Source: JAUJNH01 sp038253125 (GTDB taxonomy: Bacteria > Actinomycetota > Acidimicrobiia > Acidimicrobiales > JAUJNH01). Taken from it: a stretch of 64,000 bases of DNA. Below are positions 7,233 to 16,912 of the stretch, one piece after another; position 1 is the first letter of the stretch, and each line of letters begins with the position of its first letter. Made by a program: the position numbers and the translations under genes. Location: positions 1 through 64,000 of the forward strand of contig JBBSHM010000001.1 in NCBI GenBank assembly GCA_038253125.1. Direction: 5' to 3'. Below the pieces are notes generated by a model that was given only the letters and a program-made list of their open reading frames with translations, had not been told where the DNA came from and ran no database searches.

Positions 7233-7258
7233 GGAACCGGTTCGTACCCGTCGTCGTT
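7233..7258 (+). promoter_or_regulatory. Sigma-E-type promoter for htrA
   Basis: GGAAC at 7233-7237 and CGTT at 7255-7258 are 17 bases apart, the same spacing as upstream of the sigma gene. It lies about 45 bases before the htrA GTG. HtrA proteases are classic targets of envelope-stress sigma factors. Confidence 0.6.
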
Positions 7259-7302
7259 GACGGATGGGACGGCCCCCGGGGTTCCCCGATGAGTGAGGAA
7301 GA

Positions 7303-8643
<1,341 letters not shown>

Positions 8644-8654
8644 GGTCGCCGCCC

Positions 8655-8915
8655 ATGTCGATGCTCTCGGACAACCAGGGCCCCCGCGGCCAGGTGCGCG
8701 TCGTGTACCTGGGGCCCGTGGCGCCCCACTGGGACGTCCAGGGCGTCGCCGGTGACCGAAAGGCCATCGACGAGTTCCGCCACCGGGTCAACGCCCGTCT
8801 GCTCCTCCTGCCCCCCCACGACCCGCAGTTCCGGCGCAACCGGGAGCGCGTCGTGAAGGACGCCGAGCGCGAGGCGCTGTACCTGGAGTGGGATCTCGGG
8901 GTGCCCGAGGGCTGA
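8655..8915 (+). CDS. Hypothetical 86-residue protein upstream of ppk1
   Basis: I do not recognise this protein. It starts at ATG 8655, 11 bases after htrA, and ends 26 bases before ppk1. It has a short beta-like start (VRVVYLGPVAPHWDV) followed by a charged helical region (RKAIDEFRHRVNARL, RNRERVVKDAERE). No signal peptide or Cys cluster is present. Position suggests co-transcription with htrA or ppk1. Confidence 0.55.
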   Translation: MSMLSDNQGPRGQVRVVYLGPVAPHWDVQGVAGDRKAIDEFRHRVNARLLLLPPHDPQFRRNRERVVKDAEREALYLEWDLGVPEG

Positions 8916-8941
8916 GGACGGGGCCTAGCCTGGGCTGGGCC

Positions 8942-11224
8942 ATGGCGGACACCGAGGAGTTGACGGTCGAGACCAGGCTGGCGCCGTTGGCGGCCGAGGC
9001 CGCCGACATGCCGAGCGCCGAGCAGGAGGCCGCCCTGCGGCCGAGCGGCGAGCGCTACCTGAACCGTGAGGTCTCGTGGCTCGACTTCAACGCCCGGGTG
9101 CTGGTCCAGGCCGAGCAGGCTGACCTGCCACTTCTCGAGCGGGCCAAGTTCCTGGCCATCTTCGCCAACAACCTGGACGAATTCTTCCAGGTTCGCGTCG
9201 CCGGCCTGAAGGACCAGGTGGCGGCGGACGTCGGCATCCCGAGCCCCGACGGCCGCACCGCCGGCCAGCAGCTGCAGGAGGTGCGCACGACCCTCCTCGG
9301 GCTGGTCGAGCGGCACGTGGCTGCCTACCGCGAGGTGGCCACCGCCCTGGTCGACCACGGCATCGAGGTCGTTCGGATCGACGAGGTGGGCGAGGCCCAG
9401 CGGGCCGCCCTCGACCGGGTTTTCCAGGACCGCATCTTCCCGGTCCTGACGCCGCTCGCCGTCGACCCCAGCCATCCCTTCCCGTACATCTCGAACCTGT
9501 CGCTGAACCTGGCTGTGATCGTCGCCGACCCGCACACCGGCCAGCGCCGCTTCGCCCGGGTCAAGGTGCCGCCGCTGCTGCCCCGCTTCGTGGCCGTGCC
9601 CGATCCGGGGAGCGACGGCAACGGCAACGGTGCCGGCGACCGGGCCGGGTCACGCTCCACCTTCGTGCCGCTCGAGCAGCTCATCGCCGTCCACCTCGAG
9701 CGGCTCTTCCCCGGCATGGAGGCGGTGGAGCACCACGTCTTCCGGGTCACCCGCAACGCGGATCTCACCCTGGAGGACGAGGAGGCCGAGGATCTGCTGG
9801 CCCTGGTCGAGATCGAGCTGCGCCGTCGCCGCTTCGGCCGGGCCGTGCGGGTCGAGGTGGAGCCGTCGATGAGCGACGAGGTCCGGGAGCTGCTGGTGAG
9901 AGAGCTGGAGCTGCACCCCGACGACCTGTACGACGTCGCCGGCCCGCTCGACCTGTCAGGCCTGTTTGCCCTGTACGGCCTGGACCGGCCGGACCTGAAG
10001 GACCCGCCGCACGTCCCGGCCGTCCCCCGCCGCCTGATGGCCAGCGACGACGAGCCGCTCGACATCTTCGCGGTGATCCGTGAGCGTGACGTGCTGGTCC
10101 ACCACCCCTATGAGAGCTTCGCCGCCTCCGTCGAGGTGTTCATCCAGCAGGCGGCGCTCGACCCGGACGTGCTGGCCATCAAGCAGACGCTGTACCGCAC
10201 GTCCTCGGACAGCCCGATCGTGAAGTCGCTCATCCGGGCGGCCGAGCGCGGCAAGCAGGTCGCTGCGCTGGTCGAGCTGAAGGCCCGCTTCGACGAGCAG
10301 GCGAACGTGGCCTGGGCCCGGGCGCTGGAGGAGGCGGGCGTGCACGTGGTGTACGGCCTGGTTGGCCTGAAGACGCACTCCAAGACGGCGCTGGTGGTGC
10401 GCCAGGAGCCGGACGGGATCCGCCGCTACGTCCACATCGGCACCGGCAACTACAACTCCAAGACGGCCAGCACCTACGAGGACCTGGGCCTGCTGTCGTG
10501 CGACCCCGACCTGGGCGCCGACCTCACCGACCTGTTCAACCTGCTCACCGGCTACAGCCGCCAGACCCGCTACCGCCGGATCCTGCTGGCCCCGACGACG
10601 CTGCGCAGCCGGATCGTCGAGCTGATCGAGGCTGAGGCCGAGGTGGCCCGGGGCGGCCGGCCCGGCCGGATCGTGTTCAAGCTGAACAGCCTGGTGGACC
10701 CCAAGGTCATAGAGGCGCTGTACCGGGCATCGAACGCCGGCGTGGAGATCGACCTCATCGTCCGGGGGATCTGCTGCCTGCGGCCGGGCGTCCCCGGGTT
10801 GAGCGACGCCATCCGGGTGAAGTCGCTGGTGGGCCGCTTCCTCGAGCACTCGCGCATCTACGCATTTGGCGGCGGAGCATTCGGCGGCGGCGAGCGACCG
10901 GTGCGCTACCTCATCGGCTCGGCCGACATGATGCCCCGGAACCTCGACCGGCGGGTCGAGGTGTGCGTGCAGATCGACGATCCCGAGGCCCGCAAGCGCC
11001 TGGCCGAGGTGATCGAGGCGAACCTGGCCGACGACCGCCTGTCGTGGACGCTCGGGCCCGACGGCCGGTGGACCCAGGTGCATCCGGCGCAGGGCGCGGC
11101 GGGGGGGTGCAACGCTCAGGTCTTCCTGACCGAGCGGGCGCAGCGCCGGGCCCGCCGCCGCCGTGAGGAGCCGGTCGACCCGGCCGAACTCGGGGTGCAG
11201 GGCTCGGGGCGGCTGCACCGGTAG
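8942..11224 (+). CDS. ppk1: Polyphosphate kinase 1
   Basis: A 760-residue PPK1 that reversibly transfers the ATP gamma-phosphate to polyphosphate. Domains in order: N-terminal (REVSWLDFNARVLVQA), head domain, and two PLD-like catalytic domains. The autophosphorylated His is H498 in VHIGTGNYNSKTA, and the second conserved His is H636 in LEHSRIYAFGGG. The length is slightly above the usual 690-740 because of the N-terminal extension and an inserted Gly/Asn-rich loop near residues 222-235. It opens a run of polyphosphate and phosphate genes. The frame extends to 8888 but ATG 8942 fits the family better. Confidence 0.95.
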   Translation: MADTEELTVETRLAPLAAEAADMPSAEQEAALRPSGERYLNREVSWLDFNARVLVQAEQADLPLLERAKFLAIFANNLDEFFQVRVAGLKDQVAADVGIPSPDGRTAGQQLQEVRTTLLGLVERHVAAYREVATALVDHGIEVVRIDEVGEAQRAALDRVFQDRIFPVLTPLAVDPSHPFPYISNLSLNLAVIVADPHTGQRRFARVKVPPLLPRFVAVPDPGSDGNGNGAGDRAGSRSTFVPLEQLIAVHLERLFPGMEAVEHHVFRVTRNADLTLEDEEAEDLLALVEIELRRRRFGRAVRVEVEPSMSDEVRELLVRELELHPDDLYDVAGPLDLSGLFALYGLDRPDLKDPPHVPAVPRRLMASDDEPLDIFAVIRERDVLVHHPYESFAASVEVFIQQAALDPDVLAIKQTLYRTSSDSPIVKSLIRAAERGKQVAALVELKARFDEQANVAWARALEEAGVHVVYGLVGLKTHSKTALVVRQEPDGIRRYVHIGTGNYNSKTASTYEDLGLLSCDPDLGADLTDLFNLLTGYSRQTRYRRILLAPTTLRSRIVELIEAEAEVARGGRPGRIVFKLNSLVDPKVIEALYRASNAGVEIDLIVRGICCLRPGVPGLSDAIRVKSLVGRFLEHSRIYAFGGGAFGGGERPVRYLIGSADMMPRNLDRRVEVCVQIDDPEARKRLAEVIEANLADDRLSWTLGPDGRWTQVHPAQGAAGGCNAQVFLTERAQRRARRRREEPVDPAELGVQGSGRLHR

Positions 11225-11254
11225 CGCCTCGTCCTCCACTGGCAGGATGGGGGC

Positions 11255-12850
11255 ATGGCCCCCGCTTCGAGGGTCGCCGAGCACGAGGTCAAGCTCGGCG
11301 CCCACGCCACCTTCGTCCTGCCCGACCTCGGCACCAGGTGGTCGGAGGTGGGCGACACCGGGTCCATGTCGTCGGTGGTCGAGCTTGGCGAGCTCACGCT
11401 CAGCGCCACCTACTGGGACACCCCCGACCTTCGGCTCACCCGGGCGGGCCTCAGCCTGCGCCACCGCACGGCCAGCGACGGGTCCGAGCGGACCTGGACG
11501 CTGAAGCTCCCCGCCGGCAACGGTTCAGCGGCCGGTGCCGCTTCTGCCCCGGGGCGGGCAGGTCCGTTGCTCCGGCGCTCGGAGCTGGCCTTCGCCGGAC
11601 CTCCCGACCGTCCGCCGGCCGAGGCGGCCGCCCTCGTCACCGCCACCACCCGGGGCCGCCGCCTCGAGCCCGTGGCCCGGCTGGTCACCAGGCGCCGTCG
11701 CAGCCACGTCCTGGACGCCGCCGGGCGGGTGGCGCTCGAGGTGGCCGACGACGAGGTGTCGGTGATGGACGGCCAGCAGGTGGTCAGCCGCTTCCGCGAG
11801 ATCGAGGTCGAGCTGGCGCCGGGCGGGCACGAGGGCGCCTCACTGCTCCCGCTCGTGGTGGAGCGGCTGGTCGAAGCCGGTGCGGGTGAGCCCGATCCCA
11901 CCCCGAAGATCGTCAGGGCCCTCGGCCCGGGCGCCGCCGCCCCGCCCGACGTCGAGGTGCGAAGCGTGGGTCGCAAGTCCTCGGCCGGCGACCTCGTACA
12001 GGCGGCCATCGCCGCCGGCGCCCATCGCCTCATCGCCCACGACCCCGGCGTCCGCCTCGGTGACGACGACGAGGAGGTCCACCAGGCCAGGGTGGCCACC
12101 CGTCGCCTGCGCAGCGACCTGGCCACCTTCGCACCGCTGCTCGACCGGGGCTGGGTCGATGACATCCGGGCCGAGCTTGCGTGGCTGGCCGGAGAGCTCG
12201 GCGCGGCACGCGACTCCGACGTGCTCCTGGCCCGCCTCCAGCGCCAGTCGGACCAGCTGGGCCGGGCCGACGCGGCGGCGGCGGCCGGCCTGCTGCGAAC
12301 CCTCGGCGACGAGCGGGCCAGGGCGGGGGAGCGGGCGGCCGAGGCCTTGTCGACGCCCCGCTACGCCAACCTCCTGGACCAGCTGGTGGCGGCCAGCCAG
12401 ATGCCGCCGCTCACCGGGGCGGCCGGCAAGCGTGCCGCCAAGGTGGTCCCCCGGCAGGTCGCCAAGGCCTGGGGTCACCTGGCCCGGGCGGTGGACCAGG
12501 CGGGCGACGGCACCCAGGGCGAGCTGCTGCACGAGGTGCGCAAGAAGGCCAAGCGCTGCCGCTACGCCTGCGAGGCGGCAGCGCCGGTGTGCGGGAAGGA
12601 CGCCAAGAGGCTCGGCGCCGCCGTGGCCGCCGTCCAGGACGTGCTGGGCGAGGTGCAGGACGCGGTGGTGGCCGAGCTGTGGCTGCGGTCGCGGGCGGTC
12701 GGGCTCACAGGGCCGGAGGCGGCCGGCTGCGCCTTCTCCGCCGGGCTCCTGACCGGCGTCCAGCAGCGGTCGGCCGACGAGGCCCGCCGGGAGTGGCGCG
12801 ATGGCTGGGAGACGGCCTCGGCCAAGAAGCTGCGGAAGTGGCTGGCGTAG
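11255..12850 (+). CDS. CYTH-CHAD domain protein (polyphosphate-associated)
   Basis: A 531-residue two-domain protein. The N-terminal CYTH/triphosphate-tunnel domain begins with the signature EHEVK (E-x-E-x-K) and spans about 1-205. The C-terminal CHAD domain (about 225-530) has the typical VHQARVATRRLRSDL and VRKKAKRCRYACE helices rich in Arg and His. CHAD domains bind polyphosphate granules and CYTH domains hydrolyse tripolyphosphate-like substrates. Its place next to ppk1 supports a polyphosphate role. It overlaps the Nudix gene. Confidence 0.9.
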   Translation: MAPASRVAEHEVKLGAHATFVLPDLGTRWSEVGDTGSMSSVVELGELTLSATYWDTPDLRLTRAGLSLRHRTASDGSERTWTLKLPAGNGSAAGAASAPGRAGPLLRRSELAFAGPPDRPPAEAAALVTATTRGRRLEPVARLVTRRRRSHVLDAAGRVALEVADDEVSVMDGQQVVSRFREIEVELAPGGHEGASLLPLVVERLVEAGAGEPDPTPKIVRALGPGAAAPPDVEVRSVGRKSSAGDLVQAAIAAGAHRLIAHDPGVRLGDDDEEVHQARVATRRLRSDLATFAPLLDRGWVDDIRAELAWLAGELGAARDSDVLLARLQRQSDQLGRADAAAAAGLLRTLGDERARAGERAAEALSTPRYANLLDQLVAASQMPPLTGAAGKRAAKVVPRQVAKAWGHLARAVDQAGDGTQGELLHEVRKKAKRCRYACEAAAPVCGKDAKRLGAAVAAVQDVLGEVQDAVVAELWLRSRAVGLTGPEAAGCAFSAGLLTGVQQRSADEARREWRDGWETASAKKLRKWLA

Positions 12851-13281
12851 CGCCGGTGCGGGCGGCCGGGGGCGTCGTCTGGCGCCGGGGAGTGGGCGCC
12901 CACGACCTCGAGGTCCTCCTCGTGCACCGGCCCCGCTACGACGACTGGAGCCTGCCGAAGGGCAAGTGCGACAAGGGCGAGAGCGACGAGGCGTGCGCCG
13001 AGCGCGAGGTGGCCGAGGAGACCGGCCTGCGGTGCTCGCTAGGCCCGGAGTTGCCGAGCCAGCACTACGTGGACGGGCGGGGGCGGGACAAGGTGGTGAG
13101 GTACTGGGCCATGTCGGCCGTGGCCGGCGACGGGCGCCTGGAACACGAGGTCGATGAGGTGGCGTGGCTGCCCCGCGACGCCGCCGGCCGCCGCCTGTCC
13201 TACCAGCGCGATCTTGAGGTGCTGGACGCCCTGCCGGCGGCGCTGCTGGCGGAAGAGCGGGAAACGCCGGGCTCGGTGTGA
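12838..13281 (+). CDS. Nudix hydrolase, MutT1-like N-domain as a separate gene
   Basis: A 147-residue protein from GTG 12838; GTG 12856 is an alternative. The Nudix box is complete: G-K-C-D-K-G-E-S, then REVAEETGL. The start VRAAGGVVWRR is typical of MutT1. In mycobacteria MutT1 (Rv2985, next to ppk) is a fusion of a Nudix domain and a histidine phosphatase that removes oxidised or di/triphosphate nucleotides. Here the phosphatase is the next gene, with a 4-base overlap, so the fusion is split. The longer open frame upstream is antisense-free shadow of the CHAD gene and is rejected. Confidence 0.85.
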   Translation: MAGVAPVRAAGGVVWRRGVGAHDLEVLLVHRPRYDDWSLPKGKCDKGESDEACAEREVAEETGLRCSLGPELPSQHYVDGRGRDKVVRYWAMSAVAGDGRLEHEVDEVAWLPRDAAGRRLSYQRDLEVLDALPAALLAEERETPGSV

Positions 13282-13757
13282 CCGTGCTGCTCGTGCGCCA
13301 CGCCGAGGCCGAGCCCCGCTCGGGGTGGGGCGGGCCCGATGTTCTGAGGCCCCTGTCCATTCGGGGCCGTCGACAGGCCGGCGGGCTCGTGCAGGTCCTC
13401 GGTGACCGCTTCAGCATCGACCGGCTGGTGACGAGCCCGTCGCTGCGCTGCATCGAGACGCTCTCCCCGCTGGCCGCCACGCTCGGCGTCAGCCTGGAGC
13501 TGTCAACCGACCTCGGGGAAGGCCATGACCCGGACGCGGCGATCGGCCAGGCCCGATCGACGGCGACGTTGCCGGGTACGGAGGGAGCGCTCGTCCTGTG
13601 CAGCCACGGCGACCTGATCCCAAAGGTGCTCGAGGTGCTTAAGGGCTCTGACGGCCTCGACCTCGGCCGCTCCCCCCGCTGCCAGAAGGGATCGACCTGG
13701 GTCTTCGAAAGCAGGCTTGGCCGCTTCAGCTCGGCCACCTACATCCCTCCGCCCTGA
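13278..13757 (+). CDS. SixA-like histidine phosphatase
   Basis: A 159-residue histidine phosphatase. It has the catalytic LLVRHAEAE motif, the LVTSPSLRCIET segment and the C-terminal LVLCSHGDL. The start GTG overlaps the Nudix stop (GTGA). It corresponds to the C-terminal half of mycobacterial MutT1 and likely dephosphorylates the Nudix product or small phosphorylated substrates. Phosphohistidine removal, as in SixA, is an alternative. Confidence 0.85.
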   Translation: MTVLLVRHAEAEPRSGWGGPDVLRPLSIRGRRQAGGLVQVLGDRFSIDRLVTSPSLRCIETLSPLAATLGVSLELSTDLGEGHDPDAAIGQARSTATLPGTEGALVLCSHGDLIPKVLEVLKGSDGLDLGRSPRCQKGSTWVFESRLGRFSSATYIPPP

Positions 13758-13824
13758 GCCCCGCACATCTGAGCCGGGGACTTGCAACCTTGCTCGCCGG
13801 TCACCGGTCGGTAGCGTCAGGTCG

Positions 13825-14493
13825 GTGGGGGAGGAGCTGCGCAGCGACTTCCACGATCAGCTGGCTGAGCTGCACTGCTGCGTCGAGGCGATGGGCGCCG
13901 ATGTCGTGGACATGGTGCGCAGCGCCGTGGACGTCCTGCTCGAGGGGGACGATCACCGGGTCGGCGACATCGAGGCGGCTGACAACGCCATCGACGCCGC
14001 CTACGCCAAGGTCGAGCGCGACGTCTACACCCTCGTGCTCCGCCAGGCTCCCGTGGCCCGGGACCTGCGGCTGGTGGTGGCCAGCCTGCGGGTGGCCCAG
14101 GAGCTGGAGCGCTGCGGCGACCTGTCGCGCTCGATCGCCCGACGCTCGACCCGCATCGACGAGAGCGTCCTTACTCCCCGGGTCCGCCTCCTGATCCACG
14201 AGCTGGGCGCCGAGGCCGTCAGCATGCTGGCCGGGGCCGTCCGCGCCTACGGCGTCCTCGACGGGGCGGCGGCGGCGGCGATCATCGCCGCTGACGACGG
14301 CCTCGACGGCCTCTACGCCCAGCTGCTGCGCGAGCTGTTCGAGCTGCGCCAGGCCAACAACGAGCCACTGGTCGAAGCCGGCATGGTGGCCCGCTTCCTG
14401 GAACGCCTGGGCGACCATGCCTCGGTGATCAGTGCACGGGTCCACTTCATAAACGGAGCCGCCTTCGAATCCAACGACTCCGACAACGGCTGA
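13825..14493 (+). CDS. phoU: Phosphate uptake regulator PhoU
   Basis: A 222-residue PhoU, close to the family length. It has two three-helix bundles, each with the acidic metal-binding pattern: ERCGDLSRSIARR near residue 95 and ERLGDHASVISARV near 195. PhoU links the Pst transporter to the sensor kinase and prevents over-uptake. The GTG start is supported by the family start EELRSDFHDQL. The neighbours are phosphate genes on both sides. Confidence 0.9.
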   Translation: MGEELRSDFHDQLAELHCCVEAMGADVVDMVRSAVDVLLEGDDHRVGDIEAADNAIDAAYAKVERDVYTLVLRQAPVARDLRLVVASLRVAQELERCGDLSRSIARRSTRIDESVLTPRVRLLIHELGAEAVSMLAGAVRAYGVLDGAAAAAIIAADDGLDGLYAQLLRELFELRQANNEPLVEAGMVARFLERLGDHASVISARVHFINGAAFESNDSDNG

Positions 14494-14506
14494 ACCGGCC
14501 GCCGCT

Positions 14507-14734
14507 CACTCGGTCGCTGGCGCTCCCTCCGTTCGGGCGGGCACTGGGGTCGGCCATAGGCTGAGGCAATGCGCCGGTTGCGGCAGTTGTCGGGGGAGCT
14601 TGAGGGGGCGGAGCTTGCGGAGCCCCCTCATCAGGCGGCGAGAAGGCGAGCTTGCTCGCCCGCCGTGACAAGCGTGAGCCGGCCGAAGGCCGTCGATCAA
14701 CCCGGAGGAACGGAGGGAGCGGAGCGACCGAGTG
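14507..14734. repeat. Nested palindrome region between phoU and pstB
   Basis: Outer arms pair over 26 bases in two blocks. CACTCGGTCGCT (14507-14518) plus CGCTCCCTCCGTTC (14521-14534) match the reverse complement of 14708-14734. Inside lie a 9-bp stem TGAGGGGGC/GCCCCCTCA (14601-14609 with 14622-14630) and a 6-bp stem GGCGAG/CTCGCC (14645-14660). The genes converge here, so it can act as a bidirectional terminator. The size and nesting also resemble a REP-like or mobile palindromic element. Confidence 0.65.
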
Positions 14735-14747
14735 ACGACGGAAGGCG

Positions 14748-15590
14748 TCAGCCGAATCTCCCGGCGATGTAGTCCTCGGTGCGCTGGTCGTTGGGGTTGG
14801 TGAACAGCTTCTCGGTGGCTTCGACCTCGACCAGCATGCCGGTGCGCTGGCCGGTGGTCTCGTCGGCCTTGGCCGTGAAGAAGGCGGTGACGTCGGACAC
14901 TCGGGCGGCCTGCTGCATGTTGTGGGTCACGATGACGATGGTGAACTCCTTCTTCAGCTCGCCCATCAGCTCCTCGATGCGCAGGGTGGCGATCGGGTCC
15001 AGGGCCGAGCAGGGCTCGTCCATCAGGATCACCTCGGGCTTCACGGCGATCGTGCGGGCGATGCACAGCCGCTGCTGCTGGCCGCCCGACAGGCCGAGGG
15101 CGCTCTGCTTCAGCTTGGTGCTCACCTCGTCCCACAGGGCGGCACGGCGCAGGCTCTCCTCGACCAGCTCGCCCATGTTGCCCTTGAAGCCGTTGACCTT
15201 GGCCCCGAAGGCCACGTTGTCGTAGATCGACTTCGGGAACGGGTTGGGCTTCTGGAAGACCATCCCGATCCGCCGCCGCACCTCGATCGGGTCAACCCCC
15301 GGGCCGTAGAGGTCCTCGCCGTGGTAGGTGAGCGAGCCGTCGACCCGGGTGCCCGGGATCAGGTCGTTCATCCGGTTCAGGCAGCGCAGGAACGTGCTCT
15401 TGCCGCAGCCCGAGGGGCCGATCAGGGCGGTGATCTCGCGTTGCCGCACGGAGAGTGCGACCTTGGAGAGGGCCCGGAAGTCGCCGTACCAGAAGTCGAG
15501 GTCAGCAGCTTTGAAGACCTCGACCGCCGGCGTTGCGGCCGCCCCATCCCGGGAGCCGCCCGCCGGGCGGACCTCGGGGCGGGTGGTCAC
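14748..15590 (-). CDS. pstB: Phosphate ABC transporter ATP-binding protein PstB
   Basis: The ATPase of the Pst importer. Walker A is GPSGCGKST, the signature is LSGGQQQR and Walker B is VILMDEP, with the switch His in VTHNMQQA. The frame is open to 15752, but a PHO box at 15703-15731 lies in that stretch, so a start at GTG 15590 (280 residues) or 15617 is more likely. It is transcribed divergently from pstSCA instead of following pstA. The ending EDYIAGRFG is typical for PstB. Confidence 0.92.
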   Translation of the reverse strand: MTTRPEVRPAGGSRDGAAATPAVEVFKAADLDFWYGDFRALSKVALSVRQREITALIGPSGCGKSTFLRCLNRMNDLIPGTRVDGSLTYHGEDLYGPGVDPIEVRRRIGMVFQKPNPFPKSIYDNVAFGAKVNGFKGNMGELVEESLRRAALWDEVSTKLKQSALGLSGGQQQRLCIARTIAVKPEVILMDEPCSALDPIATLRIEELMGELKKEFTIVIVTHNMQQAARVSDVTAFFTAKADETTGQRTGMLVEVEATEKLFTNPNDQRTEDYIAGRFG

Positions 15591-15702
15591 GGCGGTGCTG
15601 TCGTCCGGGGAGGCCACGGCGCCCAAGCATCGTCGGCCCGGGTCTGTCGCGGCAACTGCGGACAGCCGCCTCGGCTGGGTGCGCTCGCCGGTTGAAGCAA
15701 GT

Positions 15703-15731
15703 GTTTGCCTCCGGTTCACCTCTCGTTCACT
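15703..15731 (+). promoter_or_regulatory. PHO box (PhoP/RegX3-type direct repeats)
   Basis: Three repeat units of 11 bases are seen: GTTTGCC (15703), GTTCACC (15714) and GTTCACT (15725). This is the GTTCACC direct-repeat architecture of actinobacterial PHO boxes. It lies 83 bases upstream of pstS and also upstream of the divergent pstB, so one site may serve both. A possible -10 (TACGTT) follows at 15763. Confidence 0.75.
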
Positions 15732-15813
15732 CAAAGAGCGGCTCGGCGCCACCCGTACCTCCTACGTTCAGCCACAAACCTGTCCAGGAACCAACCAGGA
15801 GGCACGCCCTCAC

Positions 15814-16893
15814 ATGTCCCACCCCCGCCCCGTCCGGCTCCTCGCCACCGGCCTCGCGCTCGGCCTCGCCCTCAGCGCCTGCGGGAGCAGCGGCTCCAAG
15901 GCGACCGGTCCCACCGGCTCGGGTGCTCAGGCGCAGCTGCCCGCCACCACATTGAACGGCTCGGGCGCCACCTTCCCCAAGGCGTTCTACGACGCGTCGA
16001 TCGACGGGTTCAAGGAGGAGCAGAAGGCGGTCACGGTGAACTACGGCGGTGGCGGATCGGGCAAGGGACGAACCGACCTGCAGGGCGGACTGGTCGACTT
16101 CGCCGGATCGGACGGCCTGGTGAAGGACGCGGACAAGCCCATGTTCAAGGGCGAGTTCCTGTACATCCCCACGGTATCGGCACCGATCACCGTGTCCTAC
16201 AACCTGTCGGGGGTGAGCCAGCTGGTGCTGGATGCCGACACCACGGCCAAGATCTTCGAGAGGGACGTGAAGACCTGGGACGACCCGGCCATAACGGCGC
16301 TGAACCCCGACGCCAAGCTGCCCTCCACCCCGATCGTGGTGGCCCACCGCTCCGACGGCTCGGGCACCACCGAGAACTTCACGAAGTACCTGACGAAGGC
16401 GGCGCCGAGCACGTGGCGGCTGAAGAGCGGCTCGACCGTCGAGTGGCCGGCCGACACCCAGGCGGGCAACGGCAACCCCGGTGTGGCCCAGATCGTCAAG
16501 ACCCAGGACGGGGCCATCGGCTACGTCGACCTGGCCGACGCCAAGACCCAGAGGCTGACCTTCGCCAAGGTGATCAACAAGAGCGGCAAGACGACCGAGG
16601 CCACGTTGGCGGCGACCACGAAGGCTCTCGAAGGCGTCGACCTGAAGCCCGACCTCACCTACGACCCGACGGACTCACCGAACCCCGACGCCTACCCGAT
16701 CGCCGCCCCGACCTGGATGCTGGCCTACAAGAACCAGACCGACAAGGTCAAGGGCACGGCGCTGAAGGCCTTCCTCGGTTACCTGGTGGGCAACGGGCAG
16801 AAGCTGGCGGCCGAGAACGACTACGCCGCCCTGCCCCCGTCGTTTACCGACAAGGCCAAGACGGCCATCGACTCGATTGTGGTGCCGGGCTGA
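15814..16893 (+). CDS. pstS: Phosphate-binding lipoprotein PstS
   Basis: A 359-residue lipoprotein. The signal peptide ends in the lipobox LSAC with C23 as the lipidated residue. Phosphate-binding loops are visible: LNGSGATFPK, GGGGSGKGRTDLQGGLVDFAGSD and HRSDGSGTTENF. It captures phosphate outside the membrane for PstCAB. AGGAGG precedes the ATG; the frame upstream is only the open region over pstB. First gene of pstSCA, behind a PHO box. Confidence 0.95.
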   Translation: MSHPRPVRLLATGLALGLALSACGSSGSKATGPTGSGAQAQLPATTLNGSGATFPKAFYDASIDGFKEEQKAVTVNYGGGGSGKGRTDLQGGLVDFAGSDGLVKDADKPMFKGEFLYIPTVSAPITVSYNLSGVSQLVLDADTTAKIFERDVKTWDDPAITALNPDAKLPSTPIVVAHRSDGSGTTENFTKYLTKAAPSTWRLKSGSTVEWPADTQAGNGNPGVAQIVKTQDGAIGYVDLADAKTQRLTFAKVINKSGKTTEATLAATTKALEGVDLKPDLTYDPTDSPNPDAYPIAAPTWMLAYKNQTDKVKGTALKAFLGYLVGNGQKLAAENDYAALPPSFTDKAKTAIDSIVVPG

Positions 16894-16912
16894 GCGAGCC
16901 AGGCTTGGGGCT

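Noticed and set aside
12181..12837. Long open frame upstream of the Nudix domain
   Set aside because: It lies inside the CYTH-CHAD gene in another frame and shows Gly/Arg-rich shadow sequence.
11840..13738. 632-codon minus-strand open frame
   Set aside because: It covers three plus-strand genes with clear motifs and has low-complexity composition.
15591..15752. pstB beginning at ATG 15752
   Set aside because: That stretch contains the PHO box repeats and gives a non-conserved N-terminus.
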